Source of the DNA: Heterodera schachtii
Taxonomy: Eukaryota > Nematoda > Chromadorea > Rhabditida > Heteroderidae
DNA: 64,000 bases
Direction of reading: 5' to 3'
Assembly: GCA_023374025.1 (NCBI GenBank)
Contig: SIJG01000019.1
Span: 1,066,810 to 1,130,809 of the forward strand
Part shown: piece by piece, positions 22,311 through 33,766 of the stretch
Position numbering within the stretch: the stretch's first letter is position 1
Layout: every line of letters starts with the position of its first letter
Notes under the pieces: model-generated
Databases searched by the model: none
The model's input: only the letters and a program-made list of their open reading frames with translations
What the model was told of the DNA's origin: nothing
Program-made: the position numbers and the translations under genes

Positions 22311-23113
22311 GTGCTAGTGCGTTTCGTAAAAACTGCCACCCATGCGCGTTTCGTAAAACTGCCAGCGCGTTTCGTAAAACTGCCAAATTGGTATTTTTTT
22401 AAAACCCCCACCCATGCGCGTTTCGTAAAACCGCCAGCGCGTTTCGTAAAACTGCCAAATGGGTTCCAAAACAAAATGGCTAATATATATAAATTCATAA
22501 CTTGGCCCAAATTCAACCAAATTAATATTTCATGGTATCATTCAATAGCTTTAATTGTTCTCTTTCAGAATATATTTTTCGTAAATTTTTAACTTAAGTA
22601 TGAGAAAAGTTATAAAGCATTGAACATGCTATGTTTTTTTGCAATGATCATGCAAATAGAAATATAAACATTAAAATTTTAAAGTCTTTAAAATGCATTT
22701 GAGCCAAAATTAATTATATATTCGATAGCCCTAAGAATTCTCTATTTACCTTTAAAATTTTAGAAAATTTCATTTAGTTTCAAAAAAGTTTTTGCAAAAA
22801 ATTCTGACTTAGGATTTTTGAAATTTTGTGACAATAACTTTTCTCATACTTAAGTTAAAAATTTATGAAAAATATATTCTGAAAGAGAACAATTAAAGCT
22901 ATTGAATGATACCATGAAATATTAATTTGGTTGAATTTGGGCCAAGTTATGAATTTATATATATTAGCCATTTTGTTTTGGAACCCATTGGCAGTTTTAC
23001 GAAACGCGCATGGGTGGGGGTTTTAAAAAATACCAATTTGGCAGTTTTACGAAACGCGCTGGCAGTTTTACGAAACGCGCATGGGTGGCAGTTTTACGAA
23101 ACGCACTAGCACG
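22311..23113. mobile_element. long-TIR foldback element H
   Basis: An 803-bp element with about 300-bp inverted arms; the 9-bp flanking duplication CACCAATCG is exact (22302-22310, 23114-23122). The outer parts of both arms hold tandem GCGTTTCGTAAAACTGCCA words. Long arms and a 9-bp duplication point to a Mutator-like non-autonomous element. Frames read through the arms (for example FVKLPARFVKLP) are repeat translations, not genes. Confidence 0.85.
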
Positions 23114-23220
23114 CACCAATCGCTCTGCCAAAATGTTTCCGTTGCGATTTGCCACCAAACATCGCGATGGCCATCACGCTTATCCTGCTTATTATTATTA
23201 TAATGATCATGATGATGATT

Positions 23221-23672
23221 AGGGCTGGCAAAAATATATACAAAATGGTCAGAATATGTACATAAATACTTGAAAAAATCCCGAAATATGTAAGAAAAAT
23301 ACCAAAATTATGTAAATAAAATTTTTTAATCGTTATTTTTTAAAAAATTCTTCTAAAGGCTGAAATAGGCACAAAATAACAAAAAAAAATGACCTAAATA
23401 GTTTTAATCACATTTTTGAATATATAAAAAGTAAATTTTGGTATCTCCTTTTTTGAAAAAACCGATTTTTAGGGGTAGATTTTCAAAAAAAAAAATTAAA
23501 TTTTTCACAATTGACAGCTCTAAGATGCATATTACTAGCATTTCTTTTCAAAAATTTATTGTGTTGAATAAAATTAAATTATTCATTTCCATTTTGTAGG
23601 AATTGGGAATTTTTTCAAAATAACAACAAAAAATAAAATAAAATACCGTTTTAGAATATATATGTAATAATA
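23221..23672. mobile_element. TATGTA-word element O, left part
   Basis: Starts TAGGGCTGGCAAAAATATAT and continues with GAAATATGTAAGAAAAAT words. Element P lies just beyond it. The right end of O is not identified, so the boundaries are approximate. Confidence 0.45.
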
Positions 23673-23680
23673 GTTATGTA

Positions 23681-24294
23681 TAGGGATCATTTATTTATGT
23701 AAGAAAAATCGCGAAATATGTAAATAAAATATGTATAAAAAACACTGAAATATGTACAAAAATCCAGAAATATGTACTAAAATATGTAAATAAAATTTTT
23801 TAAATGTTGTTTTTTGGAAAAAAAATTCATTCTAAAGGGTGAAATAGGCACAAATTGCCATAAAAATGACCTAAATAGGCTTAGAATTATCTTTTAATAA
23901 TTTAAAAATTAATTTATTTATATCCCATTTTTGAAAAAAAACTATTTTTTGGGGCACATTTTCAAAAAAAAATTTTTACTTTTCGCAAAAAATTTCTATA
24001 AATTCTCAAAATTTTTGAAAAAAATTGCGAAATTTTGAATATTTTTGGGGGTATTTCATAAAAAATTCCCTAAAAATTCTCAAAAAATGCAAAATATGTA
24101 CAAAAAAAAATGTGAAAAAGTCCAAAATATGTATAAAAATATGTACATATGTAATATGTAGAAAAATCCGAAAATATGTAAATAAAAGTCCCAACTTTTG
24201 TTCGCAAACACAAAAAAGAAAGTGTTTTTCATACTAATTAGAGCATGGAGAATCCAGGAAAAAAACATGTATTTACATAAAAAAATGATCCCTA
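23681..24294. mobile_element. hAT-like MITE P (AAATATGTA words)
   Basis: A 614-bp element with inverted ends TAGGGATCATTT / AAATGATCCCTA and an exact 8-bp duplication GTTATGTA (23673-23680, 24295-24302). The interior is mostly diverged AAATATGTA repeats. It has no GC palindrome and no coding. Confidence 0.8.
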
Positions 24295-24302
24295 GTTATG
24301 TA

Positions 24303-24743
24303 TCTATTATCATGCAAAATTAAAAATAATAATTTAATTTAGATAGGTCAAAAAATTCTGAGAAATATGCTTTTATTACGATTATTACTTTTAAATATGC
24401 AAAATTCTTTGATTTTTTATGCAAAATCCGTATAGAACTCATAGATACCAAGAATACCAAGAGGCATCAACAAATGATCAAGTTAAGAGCACTGTAGGGC
24501 CGCATTTTGACAAATGTAACGCAAAAATTAGCTAGAAAATCACAAAAATGAATGAAGAGAAAAAGAAACAGGGCAGTTAACAGATGTTAATTGAACAAGA
24601 GTTAATAATTATCTGATATATTTATTACCATTCTCGGCTTCTATACTACGAAAAAAAACATAGTAAAAATATTAACAACAAATAAGCGAATATTAATCAA
24701 AGAAAATGCAAAAATTTTAAAATGTTTGCCCCCGACCTGAATA
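24303..24743. other. intergenic, no gene seen
   Basis: AT-rich spacer between elements P and I. Nothing recognised. Confidence 0.4.
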
Positions 24744-24751
24744 CTATTTAT

Positions 24752-25744
24752 TAGAGTGCGACGGGACCGGGAATTTTGGGCAAAACCGGGACCGGGACTT
24801 GCCGGGACCTGAGAAGCCGGGACCGGGACCGGGACCTCAATTTTTTTTCGGGACCGGGACCGGGAACCGGGACCAACCGGGACTTTTTAAAAATTCAAAA
24901 AATTTCAAAAAATTTTTAAAAAATTCAAATTTTAATTTATTTCAATTGAAAATAACACAAAATTAAATTTTTTTTTTTTTGGTTTTTTATTTAATAAAAT
25001 CCAAAAGTTAAAGCATAATTAAATTGATGAAAATTTTCAAACTAAATTTATTTAAATTATTTTTAAAAATAATCATTTTTGGACTAAATGATCGAATATT
25101 ATTAGAAATTTATATTACTTTTATGATCATTTTTTTGGTGCGCTTTTTCCAAAAAAGTTTTGTGGAGAAAGGGGAGACCGGCGGTGCCGATAGGCGCCGC
25201 CGGGGAAAATTTTGAAAATTTGAGTGTAATTTGTTAACAGATTTTCAACAAAAAGGCAAGTTTTTTGGATTTATTAGGCTCAATATGTACATATTTTCAT
25301 TTAAAAAAAATAATAAAATATATATAAATAAAAAAATATATGAGAAATCATATTTTGTCGATAGGAAAACCATGAATATACAAAAAGAAAATTCAAAATA
25401 TTTTAATTTCCTTAGAGGGATTGAACCAGGGGAAAGAAGAAGACAAAAGTCAAGGGGACTAGCCACTAGGCCATTTGCACAACTGGTTGCTACATTCTTA
25501 AAGAAACTTTTTAATCATTTTTTTTATTTTATTTTTCCTTTGACTCCAATTTTCATCACTCATTTTCCACTCAGACCCCCATTCTTACCAGTGCTTGTTT
25601 TTCCCGGTTCCCGGTTGCCCTACCGGGACCGGGACCGGGACCTGAGTTTTTCAAAACCCGGGACCGGGAACCGGGACCGGGACCTCGGATGACCGGGAAT
25701 TCCCGGCCCGGTCCCGGTCCCGGTCCCGGTCCCGTCGCACTCTA
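24752..25744. mobile_element. hAT-like MITE I (GGGACC termini)
   Basis: A 993-bp relative of element B. Ends TAGAGTGCGACGGGACCGGG and the inverse; exact 8-bp duplication CTATTTAT (24744-24751, 25745-25752). GGGACC arrays sit at both ends, the cassette palindrome at 25178-25203, and a tRNA-like segment at 25425-25500, all in the same order as in B. Confidence 0.9.
25425..25500 (-). ncRNA. tRNA-like (Pol III box A and B) segment inside MITE I
   Basis: The minus strand reads TGGCCTAGTGGCTAG (box A), then GGTTCAATCCC (box B) after about 33 bases, a spacing that fits a tRNA gene or SINE head. It occupies the same place as the segment in element B. Better preserved than that copy, but the acceptor stem is not convincing. 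Confidence 0.5.
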
Positions 25745-25752
25745 CTATTTAT

Positions 25753-26506
25753 ACTTAAATAAATTTAGCTATTTAAATATGATAAACTATTTCAATTGGT
25801 CATTTTCAAAATTGTTTTACCGTATCGAAGGCCACAACTAGTCAAAATTGTCGCATAAAAATGTCTATGAAAAGCAAAGCAAAAAAAGTCTAATTTTGAA
25901 TCAGAAATTCAAATTTTTTGAAATATTTGTGAAGTTCGCGAGGCCTCTTACTTTGTCATTTGTTTTGACTAAAATCTTTGCTATACATATTTTTCACTGT
26001 AACCATTGAATAAATTTTTAGTTCTATTAAGAAAATGTCAAAATTTAATTTTTATTAATTTTTCATAAGCATTTTTGCTTTTTTCGTAAATTATTTAAAT
26101 ACCTTGGCATTTTCCTATTTGGTATTATTGTATTTTTATAAATTCGGTCCTTATCCCTATCGTCTCAGAAATTTAAATTTCTATCTTTAAACATCCCAAT
26201 CTCAATAAACATTAAATTTTCTCTTCTCATTTATAATAACTATTTGTATCAAAATTAAATCCTCCTTTTTTTCTAACAATTTGACCCGGGTCAAATCGAG
26301 CGAAAAACCAAAATTTGGGTTGGGCATAACAAACATTATTTTTTCCTGAGATAAAATATACAAACATGTTTTTTTATTTCTTATTATCCGAATTCTCCAA
26401 TTTTAATGGAATAATTCCCATTTAAAATAAATTTACGCATTTCTTTATTTATGTAAATATATTTTTAAATTTTAAAATTCTTATTGAATTATATTTAAAT
26501 GTTATC
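25753..26506. other. intergenic, no gene seen
   Basis: AT-rich spacer upstream of the BTB remnant at 26507. Nothing recognised. Confidence 0.4.
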
Positions 26507-26602
26507 ATGTCACAAAAGGCAACGAATTGGATGAAGCTGATTCTGCTCACTGGTGAGTACGCGGACGTTCACTTTTTGGTTGGGGACGGAGAGGAAAAAG
26601 AG
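26507..26602 (+). pseudogene. BTB-domain N-terminal exon (remnant)
   Basis: ATG at 26507 opens 32 codons ending at a GC-type donor (GAG then GCGAGA). The peptide contains TGEYADVHFLVGDGEEKE, the typical start of a nematode BTB/POZ domain (the D-V-x-F-x-V-G strand and its following turn). The rest of the BTB domain does not follow. Instead there is a rearranged transposon region, and a MATH piece appears at 27784. BTB-MATH proteins are substrate adaptors for Cul3 ubiquitin ligases; this copy is broken. Confidence 0.6.
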
Positions 26603-26753
26603 GCGAGAATCAGATTTTGGGGTCAGAATATTTTCTAAAATAGCTTAAAACCTTGTAAAACTTTAATTAATTAATAAAGTATAAAATTTCGTATTTTCTG
26701 CCAATGAACATTTTTAATATTTTGGGGGAGGAAATAAGCAATCGTAATTAAAA

Positions 26754-27397
26754 TCAATCGGGCTCAAAAAATCAGATTTTTAAGAATTTTTTTGAACTTT
26801 TGAGTATAATTTGTTAACAGATTTTGTCCAATTGTCCATATTTTGTGATATTTAGCCAATTTTGAAGAAAAACAAAGGATTTTCTCCGGCGGTGCCGTTA
26901 GGCACTTTTTTTAAAAATTTGAGGTGTAGGACCTAAACTGAAAAGTAGCATTTTTAATTAATAATTATTTTCATTATTTATTAAATAATTAATGTATATT
27001 TTTATTTGATGCTTTAATTTGTTTTTTACATTTTAGGAAAACTCAGCACCGAAAAAAAAGTGATGTGAAAGCAAATCTGAATTTCTAATAATATTCGATC
27101 ATTTGAGTCAAAAAATGATTAATTGTTTGAAATAACTGAAGTAAATTCGATTTGAAATTTTTTTATTAATTTAATTTAGCTTTAAATTTGGTATTTGATA
27201 AATAAATTGCAAAATAAAAAATTAATTTTATATTATTTTCACTTAAAATAAATTTAAATTTAAAAAATTTTTTGTTTTTTGAATTTTTAAAAATTCCCGG
27301 TCCCGGACGAAAATCGAGGTCCCGGTCCCGGCTTCTCAGGTCCCGGCAAGTCTCGGTCCCGGTTTTGCCCAAAATTCCCAGTCCCGCTCAGCTCTAT
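26754..27397. mobile_element. rearranged GGGACC-type element fragment
   Basis: Contains the cassette arm (TTTGTTAACAGATTTTGTCC, 26810-26829), a damaged palindrome at 26886-26905, and a right end built of GGGACC words finishing CAGCTCTA at 27397. The order of parts differs from elements B and I, and no left end is found, so it is a rearranged copy inside the broken BTB gene. Confidence 0.5.
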
Positions 27398-27783
27398 GAA
27401 ATATATTAAGAAGCCGGTCCAAAATTCCGAAATTTTACGGGGAATCTATCGGAGCGTTGGCCCAATTCATTCTTGGTACCCACTTCAAGGCTTTCTTAAA
27501 TTTCCAAAATTTTTCGCTTAAAAAATTGTTAAAAAATTGTCAATTTTTGGTCATTTTTTGGATATGTTAACAAATTGCAGTGAAATTTAAAATTTTTCCA
27601 CCGCCGGAGCCAAAAAAACCACTGTTTTTCTTAACTTCAAATCAAATCACAAATCTGATCATTTTTAGGACAAAATCAGTTAACAAACTCCATTCAAATT
27701 CGCAAATTGTTGAATAACTAGTCTAGACTGAGAATATCGAGCAGCCTTAATACAAACTATTAATTATAGCATTTTTTAAGCAG

Positions 27784-28080
27784 AAAATTGGAGTTGCAAA
27801 TGTTCGGCAACCCTTCGAATTGTTTCACAAAAAGGCGTTATGTCGGACTTCAGCAAAGATTTAATTGGCCAAGTTTTTAATAAAACGTCATACAGCTCGG
27901 GATTCCCATATTTCATTACTTTTTCGGTGAGTGTAATATTATTGACCAGGTTCCATTAATTGATCCATCAATTATGGATAATTAAGGAATTGATGGACAC
28001 GAGCAAAGGATTTTATGACAGAAATGAGGACAAATGAATTTGATCATTGATTTCATTGTGAAAGAAGAAAACACTTAACA
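27784..28080 (+). pseudogene. MATH-domain fragment
   Basis: Exon 27784-27926 encodes a MATH segment (NWSCKCSATLRIVSQKG, then GFPYFITFS) and is followed by a GTGAGT donor. The next exon starts at 27987 with ELMDTSKGFYDRNEDK but hits TGA at once; the family normally continues with VTLAIDVSVKE-like sequence, which is present one frame over. This is a single-base lesion. Together with the exon at 26507 it is the remnant of one BTB-MATH gene. Confidence 0.65.
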
Positions 28081-28564
28081 AATCATAGACAATTAGAAGA
28101 TTTCGCACTCAACTATTAAAAAAAGATTTTGGCTTTCCATTTTAAGAGCAATACACCAAAAAACCCGTGAAATTGCGAACAGTGACTGTTTAATTTGTTA
28201 ATCAAAATGTTAATTCTCCGCGAATTTGTTTCTTTTACCTACTGAATTTGCCTCTAACCGTTTCGCTGATCATTGATTTTTTTATCGTTTTATTTTACAT
28301 GCTTTTGTATATGAACTGTCTGACTTCACGCTGTTTCCACTCCTACACAAATATAAAAACAAAAAATCAATTCATAAACGAATTGTGCAACATTTGAAGA
28401 AAAGACAAGTAGAAAAAAAAGAATCAAATTTTGTTTTTTGTTTACCATTTTGATCCGGCAACACCGGGGAAAAATGCCTTTTAAACAATATTGAAGTTTC
28501 ATCAGATTTTTCCCAATATTTTGCAAAATTTTTAAAAACAAAAAATATATTTGTAATTAAAAGT

Positions 28565-28945
28565 TCATAACTAGAGATAGGATTTTGGCATTTTTGGAAA
28601 ATTCTCTAAAAAAAAATAAAAAATACCATCCCCCCAAAAAACAACATTCTTGTAATTTCTTACAAATTTTCAGAATTTCTTTATATATTTGATATCGAAT
28701 GCTGTAAGTAGTAAGCAAATCTAATTCTTAGGTATACCCTAACAAATAAGAATCGACTTAAATTTTCAAAAAATACACTACACACCTGAGAGCCGACACG
28801 AAAAGTTTCTAAGAAATGAAAATTTTTTCAAAAATTTATTTATTTATTGACAAGAATTTGTAATTTAATAATATTGTTGCTTTTGGTTAAAATTTTACGG
28901 TTTTACACCCCTAAATTTTTTAGCAACTAAAAATATAAGCCCTAC
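28565..28945. mobile_element. fragment related to MITE E
   Basis: Shares the E-family inner words (CAAAAATTTATTTATTTATT, TTAGCAACTA) and the right end ATATAAGCCCTA. A matching left end is absent. Confidence 0.4.
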
Positions 28946-29322
28946 TCATTTCAAAATAAATTAAGACATAAATTTTCATATTCTTCTGAGTGTATTTTTT
29001 TTACATAAAATGCCATCGTTGGGAAATTCGATGGAACGGATTTCGGGTGAGCATTCGGATGTGCACTTTTTGGTGGGGAACGGAGACGCAAAAGAGGCGA
29101 GTTTATTTTACAATTTTAATTTCAATTATTTATTTAATAAATATGCATCATATGGCCCAGAGCCAAAAACACAAAACATTTATAGGTTTACTTACCAGGG
29201 ATGGTAAGGAATTTTCCATTTTTTGTGCCTATTTTTGGGGTTTTTAAGACCTAAAATCTATTTTACTCAATTTTTAGCTTCGCGACCCTAATTTGTCTTT
29301 GTCTCTGAGGGTATTTTTATAC

Positions 29323-29785
29323 GGAGCAGGTCGTTTCCCCCCCGCCGGTTCCCCCCCCGTCGTTTCCCCCCCGCCGGTTCCCCCCCGTCGTTTCCCCCCC
29401 GCCGGTTCCCCCCCGTCGTTTCCCCCCCAGGTCGTTTCCCCCCCAAAAAATTTTTTAAAAAAAATTTTTCAAACCTAGAAATTTTTCATTAAAAAATTCT
29501 TAGGAATTTTCTTAGTACGAAAATTTCAAGAAAAAAAATTTTTTGAGAAATTTTCAGCGATTTTTTAGAAAAATTTTTGAAAAAACTTAGTGGTTCATCA
29601 TAAAATTTCTAAAAAATCGCTGAAAATTTCTCAAAAAATTTTTTTCTTGAAATTTTCGTACTAAGAAAATTTCTAAGAATTTTTTTATGAAAAATTTCTA
29701 GGTTTGAAAAAATTTTTTTTTTAAAAATTTTCGGGGGGGAAACGACGTGGGGGGGAAACGACCGGGGGGGAAATGAAGTGCACCC
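29323..29785. mobile_element. C-rich foldback element R
   Basis: A 463-bp element. The left arm repeats GGTCGTTTCCCCCCCGCC words and the right arm holds their inverse. About 170 bp of each arm pair almost perfectly, around a loop near 29590. A direct duplication of ATTTTTATAC (9-10 bp) flanks it (29313-29322, 29786-29795), as in Mutator-like elements. It has no real coding; apparent Pro-rich frames are repeat translations. Confidence 0.85.
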
Positions 29786-30601
29786 ATTTTTATACAATTT
29801 TTCGGTAATTTAATAAATTATTAAGGATTTTACCAGCAAATGTTTTCGTTACATTTGCCAAAATGCGGTGCAATTGTTCGGATCAGATGAATTTTTGCAA
29901 ATTGATCAGAAAATGTTGTACAATCTTCTCGATAGTGATCGTTTGTTGCTCAGCGATGAATTTGAAATTTGGAAAGCTGTAATTTCGATTTAAATTTTCA
30001 TTTACATTTTTTATTTTCGTTTTTTTAAATTCAAAGGCACTCCGTTGGGCCGATGAAAAATGTCGTCAGAATGGCATTGAATGCTCCTCGGAAAATCGTC
30101 GTTCTGTCCTTGGTTCGACACTGTTCAAAATTCGTTTTCCAAATATCCATGAGGATGATTTTGCAAAATGCGTCGGTAAAATCTTCGAATCGAACATTTA
30201 TTTTCTTTGTGTCCATATAAAATTGGACCTTTTCCCTTATACCGATGGTATTTTCTCAATATTGAGTTTCTTTTTGCTCATCAATAAAAAATTTAACCAG
30301 ATATAATTTTTTAAATCGTAAAATATTTAAAATCGGTGTGCCGGCTTTTGCGCCGCCCAATAAAAAGAGACATTTGCGCCGCTCTATAAAACCCATTTGC
30401 ATCGTTCATTTAATTTTAAAATAATTTATTTAAACTAAAGCATACGTACGATATTAGTGTGTATTACTAAATCGTCATTATTTTTGTTTTTCTTGGCATC
30501 AAATTTGCCTTTTCTGCTGATGCACGCATTGACGTCTATCGTTGTGATTAGTTTTCTTTACATTTATTTTAATTGTTTTTTTGTTGTTGCACACAAAATT
30601 C

Positions 30602-31717
30602 TAGAGAACGGACCGGGCCGGGCCCGGTACCGGGTTTTCCCGGGCCCGGCAACCCGGCCCGGCGATTTTTGGGAAAATCCGGTTTGACCGGGTTTTGAGA
30701 GGCCGGGCCCGGAACCCGGTCGTTTTTGAAAATCCAACCCGGCCCGGAACCCGGCATTTTTGACCGGGTTTTACCGGGTTATGATTTAGCCAAAATTTGT
30801 TTTTTTTGATTCGAAAATCTCTTTGGCATAATGTTTATAAATGTTTTTTGGTTCATTTTCTTGTTAAATTTTTTCATTCGAACAATTCTACTTTGTAGAA
30901 ATGATTAATTTATGTGTTTTTCTTTCTAGTTTTAGAAAATGAGCTTATTTGGCAAATTGGCTATTTAAAAAAGGTCAAATTTTTTAACATTTCTTTAAAA
31001 AAGTAAGAAAAATAATTAAATCGGACCTTAAAAATCCTTAATTTTCTTGAAAAATTTGCTAAAAATCGCTAAATTTAGTCATTTTTAGACAAAAATTTGT
31101 TAACAAATCGCATTAAAAATTACAAATTTTTCCCGGCGGCGCCTATCGGCACCGCCGGACCCTCCTCCCTGTTCCCAAAAATTTTTGAAAGCATGCGCGA
31201 AAAAAAGTCGTTTGGCTTTTAATTTTTTGGGCCCGATGTCTTGATTTTGAAAATTTTTCGATCCGAGCCCTGCTTTAAAATTAATGTAAAAAGATTTTGA
31301 TGAACATCATTGAATAATTTTCAAGTAAATATAGAAAAATATCAAAAAATTTCCGATTTCAGAAAATTTGGTGCCTATGCCATCCCTGATACACAATATT
31401 ATTCATTATAAAAATTTAGATAAATCTTCTTAAAATTCTCTCATAGAAAAATTTTCTAAGATTTTTTTGAAAAATTTGAAGTTTATAATTGAAGATGTCA
31501 TTCCTGAAGTGAAATAGAGCAAAATTTAACACACGGCCCGCTTATTGGGCAATTTTAGAGTTCAAATATATGTAAAAATTAAAATTTTTACCAACCCGGT
31601 GCCGGGCCCGGCAATTTGAAAACCCGGGTTGACCGGGTTTTGAGAGGCCGGGCCCGGAACCCGGTTGCTTCTGAAAAAGTCAGCCCGGCCCGGCAAATTT
31701 GGAAAATCCGGTCTCTA
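30602..31717. mobile_element. hAT-like MITE J (GGCCCG termini)
   Basis: A 1,116-bp element with ends TAGAGAACGGACCGGG and CCGGTCTCTA and an exact 8-bp duplication CAAAATTC (30594-30601, 31718-31725). Both ends carry GGCCCGG and ACCCGG words. The interior has the full cassette (arm 31087-31132, palindrome 31133-31158, then CCCTCC and GTTCCCAAAAA). It is inserted in an intron of the BTB-BACK-MATH gene. Confidence 0.9.
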
Positions 31718-33433
31718 CAAAATTCATTAAAAATTGGTAAAAATATTTTAAAATATATTTTTGACTGAGCGCCGCAAATGTCCATTTTTGCTTGGCGGCT
31801 AAGTGTCGATTTTGCTTGGCGACGCAAATGTCGAGGCATAAAAGTCGCAACACGTTAAAATCAAAAACTTTTGATAATTCAACTTGTAAAATAAATTTTC
31901 AGTTCCATCCGGTGTGTTAACTGAGAAAGAATTGCTCAGCGTTTATCAGTTCAATTCTCATCCGAATTTGTATCTTCGTGGAGTGCCCGGGCTGTACTCG
32001 TTGAAATTCCCAAGCCATGGACGAATTTCTGATTGGAACAATGTCAAGGACAACGGAAGAGCGACACTCGCGTTGCAAATTGAAAAAATGTCGAAATTTG
32101 CCGGGGGAAAATTGGGGAGTCGCCGATTCAGTGAAAAAGTGCACATAAATGGACTTCCGTGGAAAATTGAAGCACAAATAAGAAAAAAGACGGGCACTGA
32201 TGAGAAATGTTTGGGCTTTTTCTTATGGTGCGATGCAATTGAAAGTACAATTTTAATTAATATTAATAAAAAATCATTCATTTTTTTAAAATACTAATAG
32301 GAGGACCATTGAACCGCGTTTTTTTCGGCAACTTATCGAATTGAATCGGAAAAGAGCGAAGCCGAGAATTCCATTGGGACATTTTGTGACTATGCTATTA
32401 ACCTATCATTTTGGTGGGGATTCGAGAATTTTATTACTTTTGCTGTGAGTGACAATTGGACATAATTCCTTAATGACATAATTATGGTTAATTAAGGAAT
32501 TGTTTGACCCGAGCAATAGTTTTTACAAAAGAGAAGAGGACAAAGTGACATTTGTAATCGATTTAACCGTGAAAAAAGAAAAAATATACAAAATCATTGT
32601 GGACGGATGCAAATCTAGCGGAACAATTTCGATGCAAATTGGAAATTTGTCGAAATTTGCGCGAGAAATCATTGGAAGTGAACGTAAAAGCGAAACTGTG
32701 CACATCAAAGGATTTCCTTGGAAAATATGGGCACAAATCGAAAAGAAAAATGACAATGAGAAATGGTTGGGCATTTACCTTTTGTGTGATGCTTCAGAAG
32801 AAGGTGCACATTAAATGCTAATTAGGTAATAATTAATTAATTGCCATTAAGACAAACATTGGAGTTGCAAATGTATGGGAGCTTTTCGAATTGTCTCTCA
32901 AAAGAGTGGCGTGTCGGATTTCAGAAGAGAATTCGATGACTATGTTTTTGACAATAATGAAAACAGCTGGGGAGTCAAAAATTTGATTTCATTTGTGGTG
33001 AGTGACGATTAAACTTTCCCTTAATTTATCCCTATTATGGGCTATTAAGGAACTGATGGATCCGTTCAAAAGCTTTTACAACAAAAACGAGGACAAAGCG
33101 ACATTTGCCATTGATGTTACAGTGAAAGAAGAAAAAATGGAGGACAAATAATTAATACCCAATATGATCTGCAAAATCTCGTCGTTGAATTATCATCCTG
33201 TGGACCTGTTTTTTTTTATCATTTTTCTTACTGTTACATTTTTTAATTTTTACAAAATTGATTTATGGAAGTAATGTTGGAGCTGCTTTAGCAGAATCTC
33301 ATTCTTAACTTTCCATATTCCGGAGACAAAACCGACTGCTTAAGTCAAGCAATGATTTTGTGAATATAGACATTCAAATTTTACACCTTTGGTTTTGAAG
33401 TGTTTGTAGCGGTTCCCAAAAAATTGTCAGTAG

Positions 33434-33766
33434 AAAATGCGTCAGTGAAAACTTTCATGTCATAAAAACAAATTCATTGTGTTTTCGTGGTCTTGATCAG
33501 CAATCTAGTATACATTTCGGCCAATTCCGAACCCCGGACACAAATTTAACAAAAAGTCGAGACTCCAAATTCTCGAATTTAGCATTTTTTGGTTCAAAAA
33601 AGGAGTAAATAATCTCTTGTTGAATGATTGGTTGCATAAGTTTATTTAGTGTATTCAAACCGAATTTGAACAAAAAAGTTATTTCTAAATTTGAACTTTC
33701 GCTTTTTGTTGCCCAGGATTCTGAATTCAAAACGTTTGACCCATTTTCCACTGACGCATTTTCCGA
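33434..33766. mobile_element. degraded foldback element
   Basis: Ends GAAAATGCGTCAGTGAAAA and the inverse of TTTTCCACTGACGCATTTTC pair. Further inward AATTCCGAACCCCGGAC pairs loosely with GCCCAGGATTCTGAATTC. Words match the foldback element at 17816. No clean duplication is seen. Confidence 0.55.

Larger units (their letters stand above)
29010..33151 (+). pseudogene. BTB(truncated)-BACK-MATH-MATH gene, interrupted by transposons
   Basis: Exon 29010-29096 (ATG) gives a BTB start, GEHSDVHFLVGNGDAKE, and ends at a GC donor; the central BTB domain is missing. BACK exons follow at 29837-29978 (YICQNAVQLFGSDEFLQID) and 30037-30175 (LRWADEKCRQNGIECSSEN). Exon 31903-32244 completes the linker and begins a first MATH domain (KVHINGLPWKIEAQI). 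The exon from 32301 has a frame break after FGNLSN. Exons 32497-32803, 32852-32997 and 33050-33151 encode the rest of MATH 1 and an intact MATH 2 (HIKGFPWKIWAQIEKK, WSCKCMGAFRIVSQKSG, ELMDPFKSFYNKNEDK), ending at TAA. Foldback R sits upstream of the BACK exons and MITE J in the intron before MATH 1. BTB-BACK proteins usually act as Cul3 adaptors; this copy has probably lost that role, although the MATH end could still be expressed. Confidence 0.7.

Noticed and set aside
22142..23222. Frames reading FVKLPARFVKLP or GSFTKRAGSFTKRA
   Set aside because: Translations of the terminal arrays of the foldback element at 22311-23113; the same sequence appears on both strands because of the inverted arms.
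29293..29478. Pro-rich frame near 29300
   Set aside because: Translation of the C-rich arm of a foldback element with a clear target duplication.
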